In this document: piece after piece, positions 8,642-16,144 of the stretch
Numbering within the stretch: position 1 is the first letter of the stretch
How the letters are laid out: every line of letters begins with the position of its first letter
DNA from: CALCNS01 sp964425745
GTDB lineage: Bacteria > Bacillota > JAAYKD01
Length of the DNA: 64,000 nucleotides
Assembly: GCA_964425745.1 (NCBI GenBank)
Contig: CAYRNW010000013.1
Span: 7,628-71,627 of the forward strand
Reading direction: 5' to 3'
Program-made: the position numbers and the translations under genes
The notes under the pieces: model-generated
Seen by the model: only the letters and a program-made list of their open reading frames with translations
Database searches by the model: none
What the model was told of the DNA's origin: nothing

Positions 8642-9676
8642 TTACTCAAAATACAAATGACCTGTTCCGGCGACTACATGGCCAACTTCCGCATAGAAAA
8701 TTCCGAGTCGATCATAGTCGTTCTTCAAGATTACCCATTCCTCCACAGGCAGAGAAATCAATAACCCTCCAGAGGTTTGCGGATCGGATGCAATGTCTTG
8801 TATCCACAAAGGTATCTCTTTTTCATAATGTATCAATCCTTGAACATGCGTTTTATTACGATATGCTCCGGCTGGTATAATACCCATTTCAGCCATATCC
8901 TTGGCTCCGTCCATGATTGGTAGCGCATTGGCTTTAATCTTGAGATCAAGAGAACTATTTTGTATCATCTCAATCGCGTGTCCAATAAAACCAAACCCGG
9001 TAATATCGGTTGCGGCTGAAATCCTTCGCAGTTGAGCCGGCTCCGCTGCATATTTGTTCAACATTCTCATCCAATCGATCGCTTTTTCAATAATGTCTGG
9101 AGGCAAAAGATCTGCTTTGATTGCAGTACTCAGGATACCACTCCCCAGAGGTTTGGTCAGCACCAAAACATCCCCGGCTTTTGCTCCTTGGTTCGCCCAG
9201 ACTCTTTCTGGATGCACTAAGCCGGTCACTGATAAGCCATATTTGGGTTCATCATCTTCAACAGAGTGCCCCCCAACCGTGGAGGCTCCGGCTTCCATAA
9301 CTTTGTCGCTACCACCTCTCAAAATTTCCTGAAGCACGTCAGGAGAAAGGCAATTCGGGAAACAAACAATATTTAGGGCCAAGATTGGTCTACCACCCAT
9401 GGCGTAGACGTCGGATAAAGAATTGGCGGCAGCTACTTGACCGAAGAGGTACGGATCATCGACCATCGGCGTAAAAAAGTCGAGCGTTTGAATGATAGCT
9501 TGCTCCTCATTTATTCTGTAAACCGCTGCATCGTCGGAGGTGTCTAACCCTACAATAAGATTCGAATCGGTAGGTTTGGGTAAATGACGCAAAACTTGCG
9601 CCAGGATCTTCGGATCCAATTTAGAAGCTCACCCGGCTGCTTTGGTCATTTGTGTTAATCGAATGGCATCTGCCAT
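8642..9676 (-). CDS. selD: Selenide, water dikinase, itself a selenoprotein (UGA read as Sec16)
   Basis: SelD makes selenophosphate from selenide and ATP, the selenium donor for selenocysteine. The frame starts at ATG 9676 behind GAGGAGG and passes through TGA at 9629-9631, giving residue 16 in TKAAGUASKL, which aligns with the family's catalytic Cys/Sec followed by the essential Lys. Reading on gives 344 residues, the usual length. Further motifs are LIVGLDTSDDAAVY, PLFGQVAAANSLSDVYAMG and GGHSVEDDEPKYG. A caller that stops at UGA would start it wrongly at TTG 9619 and lose the active site. A good promoter precedes it, and cutC follows in the operon. Confidence 0.96.
9604..9617 (-). promoter_or_regulatory. 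Candidate bacterial SECIS hairpin of selD
   Basis: GGATC and GATCC form a 5-bp stem with a CGAA loop, starting 11 bases after the selD UGA. This is nearly the same distance as the hairpin after the grdB UGA. The SECIS role is inferred from position. Confidence 0.4.
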
Positions 9677-9708
9677 ATCTCACACCTCCTCATTTGAAAA
9701 CTCTTTTC

Positions 9709-9737
9709 ATTATAGAACTTGAGCCTCTGTTTGTAAA
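9709..9737 (-). promoter_or_regulatory. Sigma-A promoter of selD-cutC
   Basis: The -35 box TTTACA (9732-9737) and a perfect -10 box TATAAT (9709-9714) are separated by 17 bases, about 33 bases upstream of the selD start. Confidence 0.85.
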
Positions 9738-9778
9738 GAAAAATAGAGCTACTCTCTATTTGAGAATAGCTCTATTTA
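9735..9778 (-). terminator. Terminator of the amidohydrolase gene
   Basis: AAATAGAGCTA pairs with TAGCTCTATTT, with an inner TTCTC/GAGAG extension, followed by TTCTTT on the minus strand. It ends the 9794-10960 gene just before the selD promoter. Confidence 0.8.
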
Positions 9779-9793
9779 AAAAGCTAATAATTC

Positions 9794-10960
9794 CTAAGCT
9801 TCGCGTTTAAAAACAACGACGCCATCGATGAAAACCATGTCGCAATGGGTTAGATTGCAGAAGGGATGGCCATCGAAGATCGCAATGTCTGCATCTTTGC
9901 CGACTTCTAAAGAGCCAACACGGTCAGCGATGCCTAGAATTTCTGCCGGAATAATCGTCACTCCGCGGAATGCAGCTTCTTCATCCATACCTTCACGAAT
10001 GGCGAGGCCAACGTGAATCGGTAAGTATTTGGTGTCGCCCGAGGTATCGGCTTGTAAGGCAACCTTGACTCCGGCTTTCGCTAAAATACCTGGGTTCTTA
10101 AGGGTAACATTCCATAATTCGTGTTTGCTGTGACCCATGAGTAACGGCCCAACTGTGGCTTCCACTTTTTTAGCTGCTAAGATATCGGCAATCATATACC
10201 CTTCGGTACAGTGTTCAATCACATATTTAATATTGAATTCTTCTGATATTTTAATGGCGGTCAAGATATCATCGGCACGATGAGCATGAATACGAGCTTT
10301 CATCTCCCCGCGTAATACTTTAGCAACCGCTTCCAATTTGAGATCACGATCCGGCAATGGTTTATTTTCTTTTTCTGCCAGTTCGATTTTCTTCATATAG
10401 TTTTGAGCAGCTACAAAGGATTCGCGTAAAGCAGCAGCATTTCCCATACGAGTTGCAGGATATGTTTTTTTAAATTCACCATAGACACGTTTCGGATTTT
10501 CGCCCAAAGCCATTTTCATGCCTTCAGTTCCGGGAATGATCATTTCATCGGCAGTTAAGCCACGCAATTTCATCGCAAATCCTGTACCACCAATAATGTT
10601 GGCAGAACCCGGTCCGGTATAAACCGTAGTAACACCAGCATTGCGAACGACAGGAATTGCCGGATCTTGCGGATTCAACGCATCAGCACCGCGCAACTGA
10701 GCGGTATTGAAGTTGGTCATTTCGTTTCCATCCATGGTGGCAGGAACATTGGGATCCCCGAAAAGTGATAAATGGGAATGGGAATCAATCATTCCAGGCA
10801 TAACAATTTTACCTGCTGCCTCTACGATTTCTGCACCTTTTGGAATCTTTACATCGGTTCCAACCGCCTTAATTTTACCATTTTCAATTAAAACCGTTGC
10901 GTTTTCCAGAATCCCTTTGGTGATCGTATAGACTTTGCCACCGCGAATTGCTGTAATCAT
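9794..10960 (-). CDS. Metal-dependent amidohydrolase family protein
   Basis: This is a 388-residue cytoplasmic amidohydrolase of the imidazolonepropionase-like group. Metal-binding motifs are HSH in MPGMIDSHSHLSLFG, ARIHAH, the VIEHC strand and ADTSGDT. N- and C-terminal strands, including the closing VGSLEVGKDADIAIFDG motif, form the usual composite beta-sandwich. ATG at 10960 is the start because GAGGAGG precedes it by a few bases; an upstream ATG at 10984 would include that site in the coding region. The substrate cannot be read from the sequence. It is transcribed alone and divergently from alaX. A hydantoinase or dipeptidase-like role is possible. Confidence 0.85.
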   Translation of the reverse strand: MITAIRGGKVYTITKGILENATVLIENGKIKAVGTDVKIPKGAEIVEAAGKIVMPGMIDSHSHLSLFGDPNVPATMDGNEMTNFNTAQLRGADALNPQDPAIPVVRNAGVTTVYTGPGSANIIGGTGFAMKLRGLTADEMIIPGTEGMKMALGENPKRVYGEFKKTYPATRMGNAAALRESFVAAQNYMKKIELAEKENKPLPDRDLKLEAVAKVLRGEMKARIHAHRADDILTAIKISEEFNIKYVIEHCTEGYMIADILAAKKVEATVGPLLMGHSKHELWNVTLKNPGILAKAGVKVALQADTSGDTKYLPIHVGLAIREGMDEEAAFRGVTIIPAEILGIADRVGSLEVGKDADIAIFDGHPFCNLTHCDMVFIDGVVVFKREA

Positions 10961-11148
10961 GTGAATCTCCTCCTCGTTAATCATTGGCTTGGCTCTTTAA
11001 GATTTTACTTAAATGAAACCAGTCTTTCTTTCTATTCTCTAAAGATCGCGATTTCCCTTCTGAATCTTTACAAGAATTTCTTTTACCACTTCCCTTATAC
11101 TACAATAACAGCTATAATAGTTGTATTCCAAGAAACGGGTGATATATC

Positions 11149-12354
11149 ATGCAAACCAAACTTTATTTTGACCAACCCTACTTACGTGAATTCGATACTG
11201 AGATTCTAGAGATGCAGCCTTTGAAGAATGGTACCTTTCGCATCCGCCTTCGTGAAACTGCTTTTTACCCAACTTCAGGAGGACAACCGAACGACAAAGG
11301 TACCATCAATGGGATTGAAGTCTTCGATGTTACAGAAGAAGATGGGTTCATTTTTCATCATACTAAACAGCAACCGGTCGGCCCAAGTGTGCATTGCGAA
11401 ATCGATTGGCCGCGCCGTTTTGACTTCATGCAGCAACACGCAGGTCAACATATTTTATCGGAAGCATTCTTATTACACTGCCAAGCGGCAACGATTGGTT
11501 TTCATCTAACAGAAGAAAATCTTACCATTGACCTGGATCTAACAAATTTGACTGACGAGCAAATCACACAAGTAGAATCGACTGCTAACCGCATCGTTTG
11601 GGAGAATTTACCGATTGTACGACATTGGGTTTCTCCGGAGGATATCCAAAAGCTACCGTTACGAAAACAACCAAAAGTACATGAAAATATTCGAGTGATC
11701 GAAGTTCAAGGCTTTGATTGGTCTCCTTGTGGTGGTACACATCCAAACCAAACAGGAGAAATCGGAATCATAAAGATCAGGCGCTGGGAGCGCTCCAAAG
11801 GAGTAACTCGAGTTGAGTTTTTTTGTGGAATTCGAGCGCTGAAAGATTATCAATGGAAGAATCAAATGGTCTTGAAACTGGCAAATCATTTTTCTGTAAA
11901 GGATCAAGAGCTTGAAGAGGTTTTTTGGCGTCAACAAGCTTTAATAAAGGATTTGGAGAAAAACTTACAAAAAGCAGCAAACACATTGTTAGAAATCGAA
12001 GTAAAATCACTGCGTGAAGAGGCGTCTACGAATCATGGCTATACGATTATTCAAACTGTTTTACCGGAAAATCGAACGCTGAACGACATGAAAAAATTGG
12101 TTTTTGCGATTTCCCAACAGCCAAAAACAATTGTTCTTTTAGCAAACCAAGCGAATCCTGCGCAATTTACCTTTGCTCATACTTCGGACCTCCAGATCCC
12201 CATGAATCAGCTGTTAAAAGACTTGCAAAAATCACTGGGGGGCAAGGGAGGCGGTTCTGAAGTACTTGTTCAAGGCAGTATTCCGCTAACGACTTCTCCA
12301 GAAAATTACTGCAATCGTTTCCTAGAGTTGGTGAATCAGCATGAAAAACTTTAA
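11149..12354 (+). CDS. alaX: Alanyl-tRNA editing protein, AlaX type with DHHA1-like tail
   Basis: AlaX proteins hydrolyse Ser-tRNA(Ala) or Gly-tRNA(Ala) in trans. The 401-residue protein has the AlaRS editing fold with zinc ligands HxxxH at 97-101 (HAGQH) and Cys194/His198 in CGGTH. It also has TSGGQP near 43 and a C-terminal domain with the GGKGGGS motif seen at the end of AlaRS DHHA1 domains, making it a long AlaX. It starts at ATG 11149 behind a weak GGGTGAT. It overlaps the next gene by 14 bases. In a glycine-fermenting cell, protection against Gly mischarging is a plausible reason for its presence, though that is inference. Confidence 0.92.
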   Translation: MQTKLYFDQPYLREFDTEILEMQPLKNGTFRIRLRETAFYPTSGGQPNDKGTINGIEVFDVTEEDGFIFHHTKQQPVGPSVHCEIDWPRRFDFMQQHAGQHILSEAFLLHCQAATIGFHLTEENLTIDLDLTNLTDEQITQVESTANRIVWENLPIVRHWVSPEDIQKLPLRKQPKVHENIRVIEVQGFDWSPCGGTHPNQTGEIGIIKIRRWERSKGVTRVEFFCGIRALKDYQWKNQMVLKLANHFSVKDQELEEVFWRQQALIKDLEKNLQKAANTLLEIEVKSLREEASTNHGYTIIQTVLPENRTLNDMKKLVFAISQQPKTIVLLANQANPAQFTFAHTSDLQIPMNQLLKDLQKSLGGKGGGSEVLVQGSIPLTTSPENYCNRFLELVNQHEKL

Positions 12355-12745
12355 ATGGAGAAAAGGCGACTTTGTAATAGCAGTACTAGTGGTCATCCTC
12401 TTCTTTACTTCCCTAGTATATCCCGTTTATCGATTTTTCTTGCCGAGTACAGCACTTATTGCTGTCATTCGTCAAGAGAACGAAATTGTTGAAACGATTG
12501 ACTTAGCAACGGTTGTGGAACCGTATGAACTTACGTTTTATCATGGTGAGAATCAGGAACATTACAACATTATTGAAGTAGCACCCGGAAAGATCCGCGT
12601 AAAAGAAGCAAATTGCCCGGAGCAAATCGATGTCAGAGTTGGTTGGCTAACCAAAGCCGGTGATATTGCAGTCTGCCTTCCACATCATCTGATTATTGAA
12701 GTAAAAGGTAATCAGCAAGGTGACATTGACATCATTGCTCGATAA
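12341..12745 (+). CDS. NusG domain II family membrane-anchored protein
   Basis: This 134-residue protein has one N-terminal membrane helix at about residues 10-32 (FVIAVLVVILFFTSLVYPVY). The rest is an extracellular beta domain of the NusG domain II type, with VEPYELTFYHGENQEHYNIIEV and the KVKEANCPEQIDV segment containing a Cys. Such proteins are common in Firmicutes, often near RnfG/ApbE or heptaprenyl synthase genes, and have no fixed function. Its start lies inside the end of alaX, indicating translational coupling, and a strong terminator follows. Confidence 0.82.
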   Translation: MKNFKWRKGDFVIAVLVVILFFTSLVYPVYRFFLPSTALIAVIRQENEIVETIDLATVVEPYELTFYHGENQEHYNIIEVAPGKIRVKEANCPEQIDVRVGWLTKAGDIAVCLPHHLIIEVKGNQQGDIDIIAR

Positions 12746-12746
12746 A

Positions 12747-12794
12747 AGAAGAAGACCCTTCTGTTACTCACAGTATGGGTCTTCTTGTAATTTT
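12747..12794. terminator. Bidirectional terminator between convergent genes
   Basis: AAGAAGACCC (12749-12758) pairs with GGGTCTTCTT (12777-12786), with T-rich sequence after it on the plus strand and TTTTATC on the minus strand. It serves the alaX pair and the convergent LCP gene. Confidence 0.85.
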
Positions 12795-12797
12795 GAG

Positions 12798-14093
12798 CTA
12801 CGGTGTAATCGGTACAGGAGGAGTAATCGGTGTTGTTGGGTCTACAGGTTTCTCCGGTTCAACGGGTTCATCCGGGTTAATAGGTTCAGTGGGATCTTCC
12901 GGTGTTTCAGGCTCAATAGGTTCAGTAGGTTCTTCCGGATTTTCTGGATCTTCCGGTTTGGGCTCTGGATCGGGAACCACTTGAGATGACTTCCAAGCGG
13001 CATACTCGGAATCGGATAACCACATTCCTGTCTCTTCCCAGATTGCAGTTGCCTTGGCCAAAGCCTCATCATGAATTTTTTGATAATCTACGATCCATTT
13101 CTGTTGAAGAAGATTTAAATACATCTCATCGCGATCGTCTGGAATCATCAACTCTGCAATGAGAGTATACATTTCCTCTAATCTCAACATCCAAACGGAG
13201 GCATCTCCATAATAAAGTCCATCTCCCGGCAACATGGCTGAATGAAAATCAGAAATTCCATTACGAATGATTGTATTCGCCAGGGATAATAGCTTATTGA
13301 TGCTAATATTGGTTTCGATCATAGAAAAACCTTGTCGAATCATATTCGGGATTTTTGATAGGTTGTTCACGCTCAAAGCTTGATCCATGGCTGCTTTTAG
13401 AAATTTTTGCTGTCGAGCGATTCGACCAATGTCTCCTGTGCCATCAGCACGGAAACGCACATATTCCATTGAAGTTTGTCCGTCTAAGATTTGATCACCC
13501 GGCTGAATATGAATGTAAAGATCTTGATAGGGATCTTCATAATCCATGGCTTCATCGACAACGATACGCACACCACCCATGATATCAATTAATTCTACAA
13601 ATCCTTCGATATTGACCTTAATGTATCCATCCACCGGTACTCCAAACAAATTTCGAACCATTTGAACAGTAGCATCAATGCCATCGGTAGGGTAAATATT
13701 ATTGATACGATCGTAGATTTGTAATTCCTTTTTCCAGATCATGGTGTCTCGGGGAATCGAAATCAACAATGGTTGACTACCGTCGGAAGGAACCGAGAAA
13801 AAGAGCATGGTATCTGAGCGCCCGAGATCATCGAGTCGTTCATCTACTCCTAACACCAAAAGGTTAAATCTCTCCTTCAAAACCGGCACTTCTTCGCCTT
13901 CTTCCGTTTTTTGGACCGGATGCATCCAGGCAAATAAATCAATCTCCGGATTCAGCCAGGAATAGATTCCCAAGGTAGCCGCCATAGAAACCATAAAAAG
14001 TACGACTGCTAAAAGTGATGTTATAAGAATGCGTTTCCGCTTTTTAATTAAGATTTTTTGTTGGTGCTTTTTTCTATTCGTGGGTTGCTGCAT
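12798..14093 (-). CDS. LCP family (LytR-CpsA-Psr) cell-wall glycopolymer ligase
   Basis: LCP proteins attach teichoic acids or other polymers to peptidoglycan outside the membrane. The protein has a basic N-terminus, one membrane helix (LITSLLAVVLFMVSMAATLG, about residues 25-45) and the LCP domain with RFNLLVLGVDER, the Asp-Arg rich GRSDTMLFF and SIPRDTMI motifs, and YVRFRAD/GRIARQQKF. The last 50 residues are a Pro-Glu-Thr-Asp tail of EPxxPE repeats, unusual for the family and likely wall-spanning or flexible. ATG at 14093 is used; GTG at 14102 is the alternative, and neither has an ideally spaced site. Confidence 0.92.
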   Translation of the reverse strand: MQQPTNRKKHQQKILIKKRKRILITSLLAVVLFMVSMAATLGIYSWLNPEIDLFAWMHPVQKTEEGEEVPVLKERFNLLVLGVDERLDDLGRSDTMLFFSVPSDGSQPLLISIPRDTMIWKKELQIYDRINNIYPTDGIDATVQMVRNLFGVPVDGYIKVNIEGFVELIDIMGGVRIVVDEAMDYEDPYQDLYIHIQPGDQILDGQTSMEYVRFRADGTGDIGRIARQQKFLKAAMDQALSVNNLSKIPNMIRQGFSMIETNISINKLLSLANTIIRNGISDFHSAMLPGDGLYYGDASVWMLRLEEMYTLIAELMIPDDRDEMYLNLLQQKWIVDYQKIHDEALAKATAIWEETGMWLSDSEYAAWKSSQVVPDPEPKPEDPENPEEPTEPIEPETPEDPTEPINPDEPVEPEKPVDPTTPITPPVPITP

Positions 14094-14211
14094 AGAAAAC
14101 ACCGACCTTTCGTTTCGTATTCTTTTATTATAGTCACTTCTGTCCTTCGGTGCAAGCTACTATTTGTCACATATGAAAGGTAAGACGTGTGTTTTCGGTA
14201 TTTTGTTCCCA

Positions 14212-14256
14212 AATAAAACTGCCTGTCGAGTCTCAATTGAAACTCAGCAGGCAGTA
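14212..14256 (-). terminator. Terminator of the DEAD-box helicase gene
   Basis: ACTGCCTG pairs with CAGGCAGT, and the inner TGAGTTTC/GAGACTC extends the stem. TTTTATTT follows on the minus strand. Confidence 0.85.
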
Positions 14257-14267
14257 CGTCCTAAAAC

Positions 14268-15941
14268 TTATAAAACCTTGACGGTTTTTCCTTTGATTTT
14301 GGTATTGTTTAATTTCTCAACGATGGATTTTCTGTATTCTTTGGGCACATCCACTAAGCTGAAGGTTTGTTGGATTGTAATCGCTCCAATAAGCTTCCCA
14401 GGAACTCCACTCCCACCTGCGACAGCACTTAAGATATGAGCTGCAGATACACGGTCATTATGTCCAATTGAAATTTTAATCACAGCAGTTCCCGGTTCAC
14501 GGATTACTTTTCGATCACGATCACGAATCACTTGTCCTTGCTTATTGGTACGAACATCGCCACGCCTTCTCATGTTACGGTCTTGTACCGGCTCAGACTC
14601 GGTAGGCAGAACTTGGAGATTGGCTAATTGAGCCAAATCTTGCTCAGGTCCCTGTTGCATTGCGTACAAAGCTGCTGCAATTTCAATGGGGGAATAAGAT
14701 TCCGCTGCGATTTTTTCGATTACCGGAATGTATTTCTGGTAATCTTCTGTTTCCATAAAACGTTTCAGGTCTTTCGCTTTCTGTTGAGCTTGTTGTTCAC
14801 GAATCTCATCAACAGAGGGAAGAACTTGAGGTTGGATTTGGCTCTTGGTATAGCGCATAATATCTTTTAACTGAGTGAATTGACCTCTGCCCTGAATCAA
14901 GGTAAAGGATTTCCCGGTTTTGCCTGCTCTGGCAGTTCTACCAATACGATGAACATAATACTCTTCATCTTGGGGAAGATCGAAATTTAAAACAATTTCT
15001 ACATCATTGACGTCAATACCGCGAGCCGCTACATCGGTAGCAACCAAAATTGAAAACTTGCCGGATTTATACTGGTTCATTACCAGCGTCCTCTGACTTT
15101 GTCGCATATCTCCATGCAACCCTTGTGCAGGAAAACCACGCTTATTTAGTTCTTCAACCAACTCATCGACCATTTTCTTTGTATTACAAAAGATAATCGC
15201 CCGTTTCGGTTGAGAATACGATAACAAGCTCACAGCCGCATCGAATTTTCTGCCTCGAGGAGTTTCAAAATAGAATTGCTCCAAGGTTGAAACTGTCATT
15301 TGTTTATTATCAATGCGGACCGTGTGTGGTTCGTTTTGATATTTCACCGAAAGCTCCAGAATTTCTGGAGGCATGGTTGCTGAGAATAAGATTGTTTGGC
15401 GTTGTTCTGGAGCATCCAATAAAATGGTTTCGATATCTTCACGAAAACCCATGTTGAGCATTTCGTCGGCTTCATCTAATATGAGCATACGGATTTTTGA
15501 TATATTTAATGTTTTACGTCTCATGTGATCCATGACACGACCCGGAGTTCCTACAACAATTTGGCAGCCCGAACGTAATTGACTAAACTGTCTATCATAA
15601 GAATCTCCACCAAAAATGGTGACGATGCGGATTTCGGGTTTATATTTAGCGAATTTTCGCAACTCGTTACTTGCCTGCATCGCTAGTTCACGAGTTGGAC
15701 AGAGAATGAGGACTTGCGGGATATTAATAGGCAAATCCGGTTGGATTTTGTCAAGTGCGGGTAATCCGAAGGAAGCTGTTTTACCGCTTCCTGTTTGACT
15801 TTGACCGGTAACGTCTTTCCCCTCTAAAATCAAAGGAATACTTTGTTGTTGGATGGGAGTTGGGGTCTCATACCCCAGTTCTTGGACGGCTCGTTTAAGC
15901 TCGTCTGAAATTTGAAAATCTTGAAATTGAATGTTTGTCAT
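14268..15941 (-). CDS. DEAD-box ATP-dependent RNA helicase with DbpA-type RNA-binding tail
   Basis: This 557-residue helicase resembles CshA/DeaD proteins for ribosome assembly and mRNA turnover. Motifs in order are the Q motif TPIQQQ, Walker A QTGSGKT, PTRELA, DEAD, SAT, and HRIGRTARAG. A linker of about 100 residues follows, then a C-terminal domain (TAVIKISIGHNDRVSAAHIL ... KVL) of the DbpA RNA-binding type. ATG at 15941 gives a start typical of the family (MTNIQFQDF). An in-frame start 48 bases earlier has no ribosome-binding site. It is monocistronic with its own terminator. Whether it is CshA or DbpA cannot be settled. Confidence 0.93.
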   Translation of the reverse strand: MTNIQFQDFQISDELKRAVQELGYETPTPIQQQSIPLILEGKDVTGQSQTGSGKTASFGLPALDKIQPDLPINIPQVLILCPTRELAMQASNELRKFAKYKPEIRIVTIFGGDSYDRQFSQLRSGCQIVVGTPGRVMDHMRRKTLNISKIRMLILDEADEMLNMGFREDIETILLDAPEQRQTILFSATMPPEILELSVKYQNEPHTVRIDNKQMTVSTLEQFYFETPRGRKFDAAVSLLSYSQPKRAIIFCNTKKMVDELVEELNKRGFPAQGLHGDMRQSQRTLVMNQYKSGKFSILVATDVAARGIDVNDVEIVLNFDLPQDEEYYVHRIGRTARAGKTGKSFTLIQGRGQFTQLKDIMRYTKSQIQPQVLPSVDEIREQQAQQKAKDLKRFMETEDYQKYIPVIEKIAAESYSPIEIAAALYAMQQGPEQDLAQLANLQVLPTESEPVQDRNMRRRGDVRTNKQGQVIRDRDRKVIREPGTAVIKISIGHNDRVSAAHILSAVAGGSGVPGKLIGAITIQQTFSLVDVPKEYRKSIVEKLNNTKIKGKTVKVL

Positions 15942-16050
15942 AGTTCTCTCTTTCTGTCGCCGCAAAGATGCCCATTGTAACCCGTGCAACGACAGATCAA
16001 ATTACAACCGATTATTGACTTACGCCATAGCAAGTCATCGAATCCAAGGC

Positions 16051-16086
16051 AAAAAAACAAGTCACACGCACAAAGGTGTGACTTAT
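16051..16086 (-). terminator. Terminator after mutS2
   Basis: AAGTCACACC pairs with the GTGTGACTT arm (loop TTTGTGC), followed by seven uridines on the minus strand. It closes the pheS-pheT-U32-mutS2 operon. Confidence 0.88.
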
Positions 16087-16144
16087 TAATTTTACACGAA
16101 AAGATTACCTAAGTAAAGTGATTTTTTCCAGTGGATTTTAAAGG

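Noticed and set aside
8642..9619. SelD starting at TTG 9619
   Set aside because: It would lack the catalytic residue; the frame extends through UGA to ATG 9676 with a strong ribosome-binding site.
12775..12984. Gly/Ser-rich plus-strand protein opposite the LCP tail
   Set aside because: It is the reverse complement of the LCP Pro/Glu repeat coding region, with no ribosome-binding site.
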